Shown piece after piece: positions 26,067 to 33,991 of a DNA stretch of 44,387 bases. Source of the DNA: Acidimicrobiaceae bacterium (lineage in GTDB: Bacteria; Actinomycetota; Acidimicrobiia; Acidimicrobiales; RAAP-2); the NCBI GenBank assembly GCA_003133665.1, contig PKYK01000027.1, positions 1-44,387 of the forward strand. The letters run 5' to 3'. The translations under genes were made by a program, and so were the position numbers. The notes beneath the pieces are model-generated. The model saw only the letters and a program-made list of their open reading frames with translations, ran no database searches and was not told where the DNA came from. Position 1 is the stretch's first letter, and each line of letters starts with the position of its first letter.

Positions 26067-26735
26067 ATGGTGATGTCGTTGTCGTGGGAAGAGTCAGTCG
26101 CCGTCATCACGTGGCACGACGGCGAGAACCGGATCAACCTGAACTCATTGGGTCGGCTCCACGAAATCCTGGACGAACTCGAACGGACGACGGGCCCGCT
26201 GGCCATCGTGTGGACGGGAGCCGGGAAGTTCTTCTCCAACGGGCTCGATCTCGAACGTTTCGGATCGAATCCCGATGAACTGACGGCAACGCTGAGCGAG
26301 TTGGAGCGAACGGTGGGACGTCTGTTGCTCTTCCCGGCCTACTCGGTCGGGGCGCTCAACGGTCATACGTTCGCCGGCGGCGCACTGCTGTCGTGCGGGC
26401 TCGACTATCGGGTGATGCGAGAAGACCGCGGGTACTGGTGCATGAACGAGGCAGAGATCGGGCTGCCCCTCGACGACAGACTGGCATCGATCCTCTTCAA
26501 TCGGCTGCCGCGCGCGACCGCGATCGACGCGATGCTGACGGCTCGTCGCTTCGCAGCGAGCGACGCCATGGCCGCGGGAATCGTGCAGGCCATCGTTCCC
26601 GAGGCCGAGGTGGTGTCGCGGGCCGTGGGCGTGGCCGCGCTGATGGCCCCGAAGGACCGCAAGGTACTGGCGACCCACAAACGCATCGCGTACGCGGAGT
26701 TCGCCTCGTCCCTGGGATTCTCCGTCCAGAAATAG
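26067..26735 (+). CDS. Enoyl-CoA hydratase/isomerase family protein, likely 3,2-enoyl-CoA isomerase
   Basis: This 222-residue crotonase-fold protein is shorter than hydratases (about 260). It has GKFFSNGLDLERF and NGHTFAGGALLSCGLDYRVM, the oxyanion-hole segments, and MNEAEIGLPL with the Glu expected of isomerases. The FFSNGLDL and YRVMREDRGYWCMNE stretches resemble eukaryotic and plant peroxisomal enoyl-CoA isomerases more than bacterial hydratases, so a role in shifting double bonds during unsaturated fatty acid beta-oxidation is likely. It is cytoplasmic. It has its own leaderless promoter and converges on bioY. Confidence 0.85.
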   Translation: MVMSLSWEESVAVITWHDGENRINLNSLGRLHEILDELERTTGPLAIVWTGAGKFFSNGLDLERFGSNPDELTATLSELERTVGRLLLFPAYSVGALNGHTFAGGALLSCGLDYRVMREDRGYWCMNEAEIGLPLDDRLASILFNRLPRATAIDAMLTARRFAASDAMAAGIVQAIVPEAEVVSRAVGVAALMAPKDRKVLATHKRIAYAEFASSLGFSVQK

Positions 26736-26774
26736 CGCGGCGTCGACGGATCGCGCCGCACGGCTTCTCGTCGG

Positions 26775-27365
26775 CTACTTGCGGGTGATGCGCTCCACCA
26801 GTCGCCACGACGTCGGCAGCGCCAGTCCCGCGAACGCGGCCTTGATGGCGTCGCCCGCTAGGAACGGCGTGAGTCCGTCGGACATCGCCTTGGCCAGTGA
26901 GACGTGGAGCGCGTGGGCCAACCACGGCACCCCGATCGCGTAGATGACCACCTCGCCGAGGATCATCGAGACAACGGCGCGCGACACGGTGCGGTCGCTG
27001 CCGCGCGAGGCGAGCCAGCCCAGCAGCGATCCGGCGACCACGAAGCCAAGCAGGTAACCGAAGGTGGCGGTCGGGTAGCCACTGGCGTGATCAGCGAACC
27101 ACGGCACGCCCGCCAGCCCCGCGAGCAGGTAGAGGCTCATCGAAAGACCGGCGCGCCGCCAACCGAGTGCCGAGCCGGCGAGCAGCACGCCGAGCGTCTG
27201 GCCCGTCACTGGCACCGGCGTGAAGCCGAGCGGGATCGAGATCTGAGCGAGCAGCCCGACCAGTCCGGCCGCACCAACGATCAGGGTGATATCGGCCAAC
27301 AGTGACCGGGGCACTGCGTCGGCCAGCACGCGGCGTTGCGGCGGCGAAAGAGCGATCGATGACAT
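26775..27365 (-). CDS. bioY: Biotin transporter substrate-binding component BioY
   Basis: This 196-residue membrane protein is the biotin-binding S component of an energy-coupling-factor importer. It has about six helices and the BioY motifs ISIPLGFTPVPVTGQTLGVLLAG, YLLAGLAGVPWFA and FGYLLGFVVAG, together with the late DAIKAAFAGLALP. No bioM or bioN gene is in the window, so it either works alone or shares an ECF module elsewhere. ATG at 27365 is preceded by a CAGGGAG site. It implies that the cell takes up biotin. Confidence 0.94.
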   Translation of the reverse strand: MSSIALSPPQRRVLADAVPRSLLADITLIVGAAGLVGLLAQISIPLGFTPVPVTGQTLGVLLAGSALGWRRAGLSMSLYLLAGLAGVPWFADHASGYPTATFGYLLGFVVAGSLLGWLASRGSDRTVSRAVVSMILGEVVIYAIGVPWLAHALHVSLAKAMSDGLTPFLAGDAIKAAFAGLALPTSWRLVERITRK

Positions 27366-27394
27366 GGAATACTCCCTGATGTTTGCTTAGGGTC

Positions 27395-27424
27395 ACTTTA
27401 GGCCAAGGGCCGAGAGCGCGTGAA
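27395..27424 (-). promoter_or_regulatory. Candidate promoter of bioY
   Basis: Minus-strand TTCACG (27424-27419), an 18-base spacer and TAAAGT (27400-27395) precede the CAGGGAG ribosome site. No known biotin-repressor palindrome is evident. Confidence 0.35.
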
Positions 27425-27443
27425 CCGTTCGCGCGGCGGAGTG

Positions 27444-28226
27444 TCAGGTCCAGCCCTGGTCGTGACTGATCTGGACGACGTCGCCGATACGAAGTCCACT
27501 GCGGTGCTGCAGGGTGCGGATGAGCCCTCCGGCTTCGTAGAGCGACTCGTGGGTACCGGTATCGAGCCAGGTGGTGGCGCGCGAGAGGATCTCGACGCGC
27601 AGTTCACCGCGCTCCAGGTAGGCGTTGTTCAGGGCGGTGATCTCGAGTTCGCCGCGCGCGCTCGGCGTCAGCTGACGGGCGATCTTCGGTGCCTTCTCGT
27701 CGTAGAAGTAGATGCCCGGCACGGCGTAGTTGCTCTTGGGCACCTTGGGCTTCTCCTCGATCGACAGCACCACGCCGTTCTCGTCGAATTCGACGACACC
27801 GTACGCCGACGGATCCTTCACCTGGTAGGCGAAGATCAACGCCCCTTCAACTTCCGAGTTCTGACGAAGGTGCGTGCCGAGTCCCGGTCCGTAGAAGAGG
27901 TTGTCGCCAAGGATGAGCGCGCACCGATCGCCGTTCAGGAACTCCTCGCCGAGGATGAGCGCTTCGGCGAGGCCGTTGGGCTGGTCTTGGACGACGTAGG
28001 AGATCTGAAGACCGAGTTGCGCCCCGTCACCGAGCAGACGCTGGAACGCGTCCTGGTCGTGGGGCGTCGTGATGAGGAGAATCTCGCGAAGTCCCGTGAG
28101 CATCAACGTGCTGAGCGGGTAGTAGATCATTGGCTTGTCGTAGATCGGCAGCAACTGCTTCGACACTGCCCGCGTGATGGGATAGAGGCGAGTCCCACTG
28201 CCTCCAGCCAGAATGATTCCCTTCAC
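27444..28226 (-). CDS. rmlA: Glucose-1-phosphate thymidylyltransferase
   Basis: This 260-residue enzyme joins glucose-1-phosphate and dTTP to dTDP-glucose, the entry to dTDP-deoxysugar pathways. [11 protein letters not shown] (residues 8-18), the [21 protein letters not shown] segment, LGDNLFYG (Asp-Mg site), [19 protein letters not shown] and [10 protein letters not shown] are all conserved. The protein stops just after DQGW, lacking the 25-30 residue tail found in enzymes of about 290 residues; shorter versions exist. GTG at 28226 is chosen because the catalytic motif begins at once and a TATACT hexamer lies six bases upstream. A longer in-frame reading upstream is antisense to rmlB and is rejected. 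It is divergent from rmlB. Confidence 0.95.
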   Translation of the reverse strand: MKGIILAGGSGTRLYPITRAVSKQLLPIYDKPMIYYPLSTLMLTGLREILLITTPHDQDAFQRLLGDGAQLGLQISYVVQDQPNGLAEALILGEEFLNGDRCALILGDNLFYGPGLGTHLRQNSEVEGALIFAYQVKDPSAYGVVEFDENGVVLSIEEKPKVPKSNYAVPGIYFYDEKAPKIARQLTPSARGELEITALNNAYLERGELRVEILSRATTWLDTGTHESLYEAGGLIRTLQHRSGLRIGDVVQISHDQGWT

Positions 28227-28232
28227 CCCATT

Positions 28233-28238
28233 AGTATA
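28233..28238 (-). promoter_or_regulatory. -10 element TATACT for rmlA
   Basis: Minus-strand TATACT, the best -10 in the window, ends six bases before the rmlA GTG. On the plus strand the same bases read TATAGA one base further on, so the divergent rmlB promoter may overlap it. Confidence 0.6.
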
Positions 28239-28277
28239 GAAGTCCAGTAACCCCTTCCTAAAGGCCGAGGTACCACC

Positions 28278-29255
28278 ATGCGCGTTGTGATCACTGGGGC
28301 GGCCGGGTTCATCGGTTCTCGTTTCACCGATATGTTTCTCGAACACGCCGAACGCCTGGGCTACGACGACGTGGTGTTGCTCGACGCACTGACCTATTCC
28401 GGTCGCCGTGAGAACATGACCGACGCCTTGGGCGATGCGAGGGTCCGCTTTGTCGAGGGCTCGATCGTTGACGCCGGTCTGACCAACGACGTGCTGCGTG
28501 GCGCGCACGCCGTCGTGCACTTCGCCGCCGAGAGTCACGTCGATCGCTCCATCAGCGGCGCCCGGGCGTTCTTCGAGACCAACGTGCTCGGCACGCAACA
28601 GCTCTTGGAGAGTGCCCGCCACGGTGGAGTGGAGAGGTTCGTGCACGTCTCCACCGACGAGGTCTACGGTTCGATCGCCGTCGGGTCCTGGCGCGAGGAC
28701 CACGTCCTCGAGCCGAACTCGCCGTACTCGTCGAGCAAGGCGGGCTCGGACCTCGCGGCGCTGGCCTACCACCGGACCTACGGCCTGGCGGTATCGGTGA
28801 CACGCTGTTCGAACAACTACGGGCCGCGACAGTTCCCCGAGAAGGTCATCCCGCTCTTCGTCACCAACCTCGCCGATGGATTGAAGGTACCGCTCTACGG
28901 TGATGGGATGAACGTGCGCGACTGGCTCCACGTGGACGACCACTGTCGTGGCGTGCAACTCGTCCTCGAGCGGGGCCGCGCCGGTGAGATCTACAACATC
29001 GGTGGCGGCATCGAGTTGACCAACAGGGACTTGACGACTCGACTGCTGGCGCTCTGTGGCTACGATGCGTCGATGATTGAGCCGGTCACCGACCGTCTCG
29101 GTCACGATCGGCGCTACTCCGTTGACTGGACCAAGATCAGTCAAGAGCTCGGCTACCGGCCCCAAGTGGATTTCGAAGAGGGGCTCGCCGCCACCGTGCA
29201 GTGGTACCGCGAGAACGAGCAGTGGTGGCGGCCGTTGAAGGGGCGCCCGGAGTGA
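28278..29255 (+). CDS. rmlB: dTDP-glucose 4,6-dehydratase
   Basis: This 325-residue short-chain dehydrogenase/reductase turns dTDP-glucose into dTDP-4-keto-6-deoxyglucose. The NAD site GAAGFIGS (residues 8-14), [20 protein letters not shown], the catalytic T126-D127-E128 in STDEVYG and Y150-x3-K154 (YSSSKAGSD) are all intact. [16 protein letters not shown] and [12 protein letters not shown] are family hallmarks. ATG at 28278 has a GAGG site eight bases upstream. The stop overlaps the GTG of rmlC (GTGA), so both are translated together. Confidence 0.96.
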   Translation: MRVVITGAAGFIGSRFTDMFLEHAERLGYDDVVLLDALTYSGRRENMTDALGDARVRFVEGSIVDAGLTNDVLRGAHAVVHFAAESHVDRSISGARAFFETNVLGTQQLLESARHGGVERFVHVSTDEVYGSIAVGSWREDHVLEPNSPYSSSKAGSDLAALAYHRTYGLAVSVTRCSNNYGPRQFPEKVIPLFVTNLADGLKVPLYGDGMNVRDWLHVDDHCRGVQLVLERGRAGEIYNIGGGIELTNRDLTTRLLALCGYDASMIEPVTDRLGHDRRYSVDWTKISQELGYRPQVDFEEGLAATVQWYRENEQWWRPLKGRPE

Positions 29256-29833
29256 ACCTGCGCGAGCTCTCGATTCCCGGCCTCTACGTCCTGGAGTCGC
29301 CGGTGTGGGGTGACGACCGGGGGTTCTTCCGTGAGTGGTTCAAGCTGCCCGACCTGGCCTCGGCCGGAGTGGACTTCCAGGCGCGTCAGGCGAACCTCTC
29401 GATGTCGGCGCGCAACGTCGTGCGCGGCCTTCACTACTCGATGGCCCCCGAGGGTCAAGCCAAGGTCGTGACGTGCGTGTTCGGTGAACTCGACGATGTC
29501 ATCGTCGACGTTCGGCTCGGCTCGCCGACCTTCGGTCACGTCGAGGTCGTGCACCTTGGCGCCGACGAAGGTCGGTCCGTTCTTCTTCCGGTGGGTGTCG
29601 CCCACGGTTTTTGCGTCACGAGCGAGAACGCGGCGTTGAGCTATCTCCTGTCCTCGACCTTCAACGCCGCCCTGGAACTCGAGATCGATCCCCTTGACGC
29701 CGAGATCAATGTCCCGTGGACCATACAGGGCGAGCCAATGATGAGCGAGAAAGATGCGGCCGCACCCTCGCTGGCGCAGCGTCGGGCCGCGAACCAACTT
29801 CCGCTCTTTGACCCCTCGAATCGTTTGGGCTGA
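29252..29833 (+). CDS. rmlC: dTDP-4-dehydrorhamnose 3,5-epimerase family protein
   Basis: This 193-residue cupin acts on dTDP-4-keto-6-deoxysugars. The catalytic His61 is in VVRGLHYSM, and [11 protein letters not shown] and LPVGVAHGF are typical. The Tyr that donates a proton in RmlC, normally in a S-x-YN-P motif, is replaced by Phe137 (SSTFNAALE), so epimerisation at C3, C5 or both may be changed. GTG at 29252 overlaps the rmlB stop. No rmlD follows, so the final reduction to dTDP-rhamnose must be encoded elsewhere or the pathway makes another sugar. Epimerase family is certain; the exact product is not. Confidence 0.88.
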   Translation: MNLRELSIPGLYVLESPVWGDDRGFFREWFKLPDLASAGVDFQARQANLSMSARNVVRGLHYSMAPEGQAKVVTCVFGELDDVIVDVRLGSPTFGHVEVVHLGADEGRSVLLPVGVAHGFCVTSENAALSYLLSSTFNAALELEIDPLDAEINVPWTIQGEPMMSEKDAAAPSLAQRRAANQLPLFDPSNRLG

Positions 29834-29849
29834 GTCCGCACTTCGTTGC

Positions 29850-29855
29850 TAGCGT
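29850..29855 (+). promoter_or_regulatory. -10 element TAGCGT of the deoC operon
   Basis: TAGCGT ends seven bases before the GTG at 29863. It is the same hexamer as at 1563, 15306 and 16511, suggesting the same sigma factor. Confidence 0.55.
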
Positions 29856-29862
29856 TGTCGAA

Positions 29863-30855
29863 GTGAGTACTGCTCCACTGCGCCTCGTCACTGAACAAGA
29901 CCACGGCGTGCGGTTCCCCGAGATCAGCCGGGTCCCGGCGGTCGAATCCGAAACGCAGCTGCGCGGCCTTCTCGCCAGTCTCTCGGGGGTTGACGCGGTG
30001 GGCGCCGAAGCCCGGGCGGCCAAATTGGCCACCCGATCGATCAAGAAATCCACGAAGTTGGCGGCGATCGATTTGGCGATCTCCATGGTGGACCTCACGA
30101 CCCTCGAAGGCGCCGACACCCCCGGGCGGGTGGGTTCGCTCTGCGCGAAGGCCCTTCGCCCGGATCCACGCGACGCGTCGGTTCCTGCGGTGGCGGCGGT
30201 CTGCGTCTATCCCGACCTGGTGGCCCATGCCCGTTCGGTGCTGGGCGGGGCGTCGGTCGCCATCGCGGCCGTCGCGACGGCGTTCCCCTCCGGCCGCGCG
30301 TCGCTGAACGTCAAGCTGCTCGACGTGCGCGAAGCCGTGGCGGCGGGAGCCGACGAGATCGACATGGTCATCGACCGCGGCGCGTTTCTCTCGGGTCGTC
30401 TCGGCCAGGTCTTCGATGAGATCGTGGCCGTCAAGGAGTCGTGCGGACGCGCACACCTGAAGGTGATCCTCGAGACCGGTGAACTGGTGACCTACGACAA
30501 CGTTCGTCGGGCCAGCTGGCTCGCCATGCTCGGGGGGGCGGATTTCATCAAGACGTCGACCGGCAAGGTGCCGGTCGCGGCCACGACGCCGGTCGCGCTC
30601 GTGATGCTCGAGGCGGTGCGTGACTTCGCCGAGTCGACCGGCCACCTGGTGGGCGTGAAGGTCGCGGGCGGAATCCGCACATCGAAGGACGCCATTCGAT
30701 ACCTGGTGCTGGTCAACGAGACCGTCGGTTCGTCGTGGCTCACGCCCGATCGGTTCCGCTTCGGGGCGTCGTCGCTGCTGAACGATCTCCTGATGCAGCG
30801 TCTGAAGCAGCACCGCGGAGCGTACGTTCGTCCCGACGAATTCAGCGGAGACTGA
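29863..30855 (+). CDS. deoC: Deoxyribose-phosphate aldolase
   Basis: This 330-residue enzyme splits 2-deoxyribose-5-phosphate into glyceraldehyde-3-phosphate and acetaldehyde. The Schiff-base Lys230 is in ADFIKTSTGK, the relay Lys266 in GVKVAGGIRT and the acid Asp167 in ADEIDMVI; all are conserved. It is about 70 residues longer at the N-terminus than the E. coli enzyme, like other long actinobacterial forms. It is the first gene of the operon deoC-ALDH-ALDH-like-PNP-mutase, one base before the next ATG. Leaderless start. Its acetaldehyde product explains the ALDH next to it. Confidence 0.95.
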   Translation: MSTAPLRLVTEQDHGVRFPEISRVPAVESETQLRGLLASLSGVDAVGAEARAAKLATRSIKKSTKLAAIDLAISMVDLTTLEGADTPGRVGSLCAKALRPDPRDASVPAVAAVCVYPDLVAHARSVLGGASVAIAAVATAFPSGRASLNVKLLDVREAVAAGADEIDMVIDRGAFLSGRLGQVFDEIVAVKESCGRAHLKVILETGELVTYDNVRRASWLAMLGGADFIKTSTGKVPVAATTPVALVMLEAVRDFAESTGHLVGVKVAGGIRTSKDAIRYLVLVNETVGSSWLTPDRFRFGASSLLNDLLMQRLKQHRGAYVRPDEFSGD

Positions 30856-30856
30856 C

Positions 30857-32323
30857 ATGACCGAGCATCATCTGGCCAACTCCCACCTGGGTTCGCTCGA
30901 GTACGACCCGGCGCCCGAGTCGGCGGCGATCGCGCACCTGCAGTCCAGTTACGGACTCTTCGTCGACGGCGTCTTCACTGACGCCTCGCAGCACGAGCAG
31001 TTCGTGACGCTGAATCCGGCGACCGAAGCGACGCTGGCGACGGTGGCTCAAGCCAGCGTCGCCGACGTCGACCGGGCCGTGGCGGCGGCCCGGCGGGCCT
31101 ACGACACGGTCTGGTCCACGACCACCGGGGCGCAGCGTTCGAAGTACCTCTTTCGCATTGCCCGGCTGATACAGGAGCGGGCCCGGGAACTCGCCGTCGT
31201 GGAAACGCTCGACAACGGAAAGCCCATCCGCGAGTCGCGCGACATCGACATCCCACTCGCGGCTGCGCACTTCTTCTACTACGCGGGATGGGCCGACAAG
31301 CTCGATCACGCGGGCTTCGGTGCCAGTCCCCAGCCCCTCGGCGTCGCGGGTCAGATCATTCCCTGGAACTTCCCGCTGCTCATGGCGGCGTGGAAACTGG
31401 CCCCCGCGTTGGCGGCCGGCAACACGTGCGTCCTGAAGCCCGCGGAGACGACGCCGCTCACCGCCCTGATTCTGGCGGAGATCTTCCAGCAGGCCGAACT
31501 CCCCCCTGGCGTCGTGAACATCGTGACCGGCGACGGCTCGGTCGGTGCGGCACTGGTGGACCACCCGGACGTTGACAAGATCGCCTTCACCGGATCGACG
31601 GACGTCGGCCGACTCATTCAGCAGCGGGTGGCGTCGAGCCGCAAGCGTCTGACCCTCGAGCTCGGCGGCAAGGGCGCCAACATCGTCTTCGAGGATGCCC
31701 CGATCGACGAGATGATCGAAGGAATCATCGACGGCATCTTCTTCAACCAGGGCCACGTGTGCTGCGCCGGTTCTCGACTGTTGGTCCAGGAGTCCGTCGC
31801 CGATGAAGTGCTGCGCCGGTTGATTCGTCGCGTCGAGCAGCTTCGCGTCGGCGATCCGATGGACAAGAACACCGACGTGGGGGCCATCAACTCGGCCGCC
31901 CAGCTCGCGCGGATCGAGGAACTGACCTCGATCGGCGAGAGTGAGGGAGCGACCCGCTACACGAGCTCGTGCGCATTGCCCGACAAGGGCTACTGGTTCG
32001 CGCCGACGGTGTTCGCCGACGTGTCCCAGTCGCACCGGATCGCCCGCGAGGAGATCTTCGGCCCCGTGCTGTCGGTCCTGACGTTTCGCACCCCGGAAGA
32101 GGCCGTGGCGAAGGCCAACAACACGAAGTACGGACTGGCCTGCGGGGTGTGGAGCGAGAAGGGCAGTCGAGCCCTCTGGGTCGCCGAGCGGCTGCGCGCC
32201 GGCGTCATCTGGGCCAACACCTACAACCGATTCGATCCCACGAGCCCCTTCGGTGGCGTGCGCGAATCGGGTTTCGGTCGTGAGGGCGGACGTCACGGTT
32301 TGGAGGCGTACCTCGATGTCTGA
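30857..32323 (+). CDS. Aldehyde dehydrogenase, likely for acetaldehyde from deoxyribose
   Basis: This 488-residue NAD(P)-dependent enzyme has N171 (IPWNFP), K194 (KPAETTPLTAL), E268 (LELGGKGANIVF) and the nucleophile C302 in GHVCCAG, so it is active in principle. TGSTDVGRLIQQ is the cofactor loop and EEIFGPVLSVLTF the C-terminal landmark. The ATG begins one base after the deoC stop, placing it in the deoxyribose pathway, where the natural substrate would be acetaldehyde, giving acetate. It is full length. It overlaps the start of the truncated paralogue by eight bases. Confidence 0.93.
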   Translation: MTEHHLANSHLGSLEYDPAPESAAIAHLQSSYGLFVDGVFTDASQHEQFVTLNPATEATLATVAQASVADVDRAVAAARRAYDTVWSTTTGAQRSKYLFRIARLIQERARELAVVETLDNGKPIRESRDIDIPLAAAHFFYYAGWADKLDHAGFGASPQPLGVAGQIIPWNFPLLMAAWKLAPALAAGNTCVLKPAETTPLTALILAEIFQQAELPPGVVNIVTGDGSVGAALVDHPDVDKIAFTGSTDVGRLIQQRVASSRKRLTLELGGKGANIVFEDAPIDEMIEGIIDGIFFNQGHVCCAGSRLLVQESVADEVLRRLIRRVEQLRVGDPMDKNTDVGAINSAAQLARIEELTSIGESEGATRYTSSCALPDKGYWFAPTVFADVSQSHRIAREEIFGPVLSVLTFRTPEEAVAKANNTKYGLACGVWSEKGSRALWVAERLRAGVIWANTYNRFDPTSPFGGVRESGFGREGGRHGLEAYLDV

Positions 32324-33173
32324 TGACCGTCTGGACGTGCGCAAGACCTACAAGCTGCTCATCAATGGCGCCTTCCCCCGATCCGAGTCGGGGCGCAGCT
32401 ACGAAGTCACGGCGTCCAGCGGTGACTTCCTGGCCAATGTGGCCCAAGGCTCTCGCAAGGATGTCCGCGACGCGGTTGTTGCCGCCCGCGCGGCGCAGGC
32501 CAAGTGGTGGGGTGCCACCGCCTACAACCGCGGACAGGTGATCTACCGTCTCGCCGAAATGGCCGAGTCGCGCCGCGCGGAGCTCGCCGACCACGTGGCG
32601 TCCGCCGAAGGCGTGACGCGCGGCGTCGCCGAGGCGACCGTGGCCCGTTCGATCGACCGCATCGTCTGGTACGCCGGCTGGACGGACAAGATCGCCCAGG
32701 TCTTCGGTGGCGCGAACCCGGTCGCCGGTCCGTTCTTCAACTTCTCGCTGCCGGTCCCGAGCGGCGTCGTCGCCGTCGTCGCCCCGCAGGACTCGTCGCT
32801 CGAGGGTTTCGTCGACGCGGTGCTCGCCCCCGTCGCGGTCGGCAACGCCGTGGTGGCGCTGGCGAGCGAGCGACGCCCGACGCCGGCGGTTCTGCTCGGT
32901 GAGATGACCGCGACATCGGATTTTCCCGCGGGCGTCCTCAACATCCTGACCGGGCTGACCGGTGAACTCACGCCCACCCTGGCCTCGCACGAGGATATTG
33001 ACGGGCTCGACCTCGAGGGTGCCGCCAGCCAGGCGGACGAGCTCGCCGCGTCGGCCGCCGGCTCCATCAAACGGGTCCTGCGTCCCCGCGGCCCGGGCAG
33101 TGATCCGACCTCGCTTCGACGCCTCCGTGCCTTCGTCGAAACATCCACCGTATGGCACACGATCGGACAGTAG
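32316..33173 (+). CDS. Truncated, catalytically degenerate ALDH-family protein
   Basis: This 285-residue protein aligns with only the N-terminal half of aldehyde dehydrogenases (Rossmann part). The expected catalytic Asn segment reads VVAPQDS instead of IPWNFP, the cofactor Lys is lost (ALASERRP in place of KPAE), and the Glu and Cys domain is missing. It ends with an unusual LRAFVETSTVWHTIG tail. It is not a random fragment: the frame is intact, it is translationally linked to the full ALDH (overlap of eight bases), and codon use is normal. A non-catalytic partner or structural subunit of the neighbouring ALDH is the best inference. A related small ALDH-like protein beside deoC is known in other actinobacteria, from general knowledge. 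Confidence 0.8.
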   Translation: MSDDRLDVRKTYKLLINGAFPRSESGRSYEVTASSGDFLANVAQGSRKDVRDAVVAARAAQAKWWGATAYNRGQVIYRLAEMAESRRAELADHVASAEGVTRGVAEATVARSIDRIVWYAGWTDKIAQVFGGANPVAGPFFNFSLPVPSGVVAVVAPQDSSLEGFVDAVLAPVAVGNAVVALASERRPTPAVLLGEMTATSDFPAGVLNILTGLTGELTPTLASHEDIDGLDLEGAASQADELAASAAGSIKRVLRPRGPGSDPTSLRRLRAFVETSTVWHTIGQ

Positions 33174-33175
33174 CG

Positions 33176-33991
33176 ATGAATCCGTACCAACTCGCCAATC
33201 GCGCCGCCGACGAACTGCGCTACATGAGCGGCGTCAACGCCTACGACATTGCGGTCGTCCTGGGATCGGGCTGGCGCGAGGGCGCGATCGCCCTGGGTGA
33301 GCCAACGAGCGAGGTGGAGACGACGGCCCTCACGGGCTTCGTGGCCCCGACGGTCGCCGGGCACAACGGCCAGGTGCTCTCGGTCACCGTGGGAGACCTT
33401 CACGTGGCGCTCGTCGCGGGACGCGTGCACCTCTACGAAGGCAACACGGTCGACCAGGTGGTGCATCCGGTGCGCACGGTGATCGCCGCGGGAGCACGCA
33501 AGGTCATCCTCACGAACGCGGCCGGCAGCATCGACCCGGCCAAGGGTCCCGGCACGGTCGTCGTGATCCGTGACCACATCAACCTGACCGCGACGTCGCC
33601 CATGGAGGGCGCGTCGCCGCCCGAGGGGTACGCCTCGCGGTTCGTGGACCTGACCGATCTCTACAGTGCCCGATTGCGCGGCGCCGCGCGCGACGCGGCG
33701 CCCGAACTGAGCGAAGGCGTCTACGCCGGTTTTCGCGGACCCCACTACGAGACGCCCGCCGAGGTGGCCATGGCCCGCACGATGGGCGCCACCCTCGTGG
33801 GGATGTCGACGGTCCTCGAGGCCATCGCCGCGCGTCACCTCGGGGCCGAAGTGCTCGGTCTCAGCCTGGTGTCCAACCTCGCCGCCGGCGTCTCGTCGGC
33901 GCCGCTCAATCACCTCGAAGTGCTCGAGGCCGGAAGGTCGGCGGCCTCTTCACTCGGAACCCTGCTGGCGAGCCTCGTTCCGGCCCTGTGA
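33176..33991 (+). CDS. punA: Purine nucleoside phosphorylase
   Basis: This 271-residue enzyme cleaves purine nucleosides with phosphate to free base and (deoxy)ribose-1-phosphate. The family signatures are present: VVLGSGW, GHNGQVLSV, RVHLYEGNTVDQVV, TNAAGSI, GPHYETPAEVAM and GMSTVLEAIAARHLG, with N in SLVSNLAAGV, the residue linked to 6-oxopurine (guanosine, inosine) specificity in trimeric enzymes. ATG at 33176 is two bases after the upstream stop; an out-of-place upstream start would overlap the previous gene. It shares a four-base overlap with the mutase gene. Confidence 0.94.
   Translation: MNPYQLANRAADELRYMSGVNAYDIAVVLGSGWREGAIALGEPTSEVETTALTGFVAPTVAGHNGQVLSVTVGDLHVALVAGRVHLYEGNTVDQVVHPVRTVIAAGARKVILTNAAGSIDPAKGPGTVVVIRDHINLTATSPMEGASPPEGYASRFVDLTDLYSARLRGAARDAAPELSEGVYAGFRGPHYETPAEVAMARTMGATLVGMSTVLEAIAARHLGAEVLGLSLVSNLAAGVSSAPLNHLEVLEAGRSAASSLGTLLASLVPAL

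Noticed and set aside
26737..26759. Inverted repeat GCGGCG / CGCCGC between the isomerase gene and bioY
   Set aside because: Six-base stem with an 11-base loop and no T tract; too weak to call a bidirectional terminator in high-GC DNA.
27366..27443. A biotin riboswitch or BirA-type operator upstream of bioY
   Set aside because: The 78-base gap holds a candidate promoter and ribosome site, but no recognisable palindrome or known biotin element.
27444..29165. A 573-residue minus-strand ORF extending rmlA upstream
   Set aside because: The extra 313 residues are antisense to rmlB and lack any family signature. The real start is the GTG at 28226 with a TATACT hexamer six bases before it.
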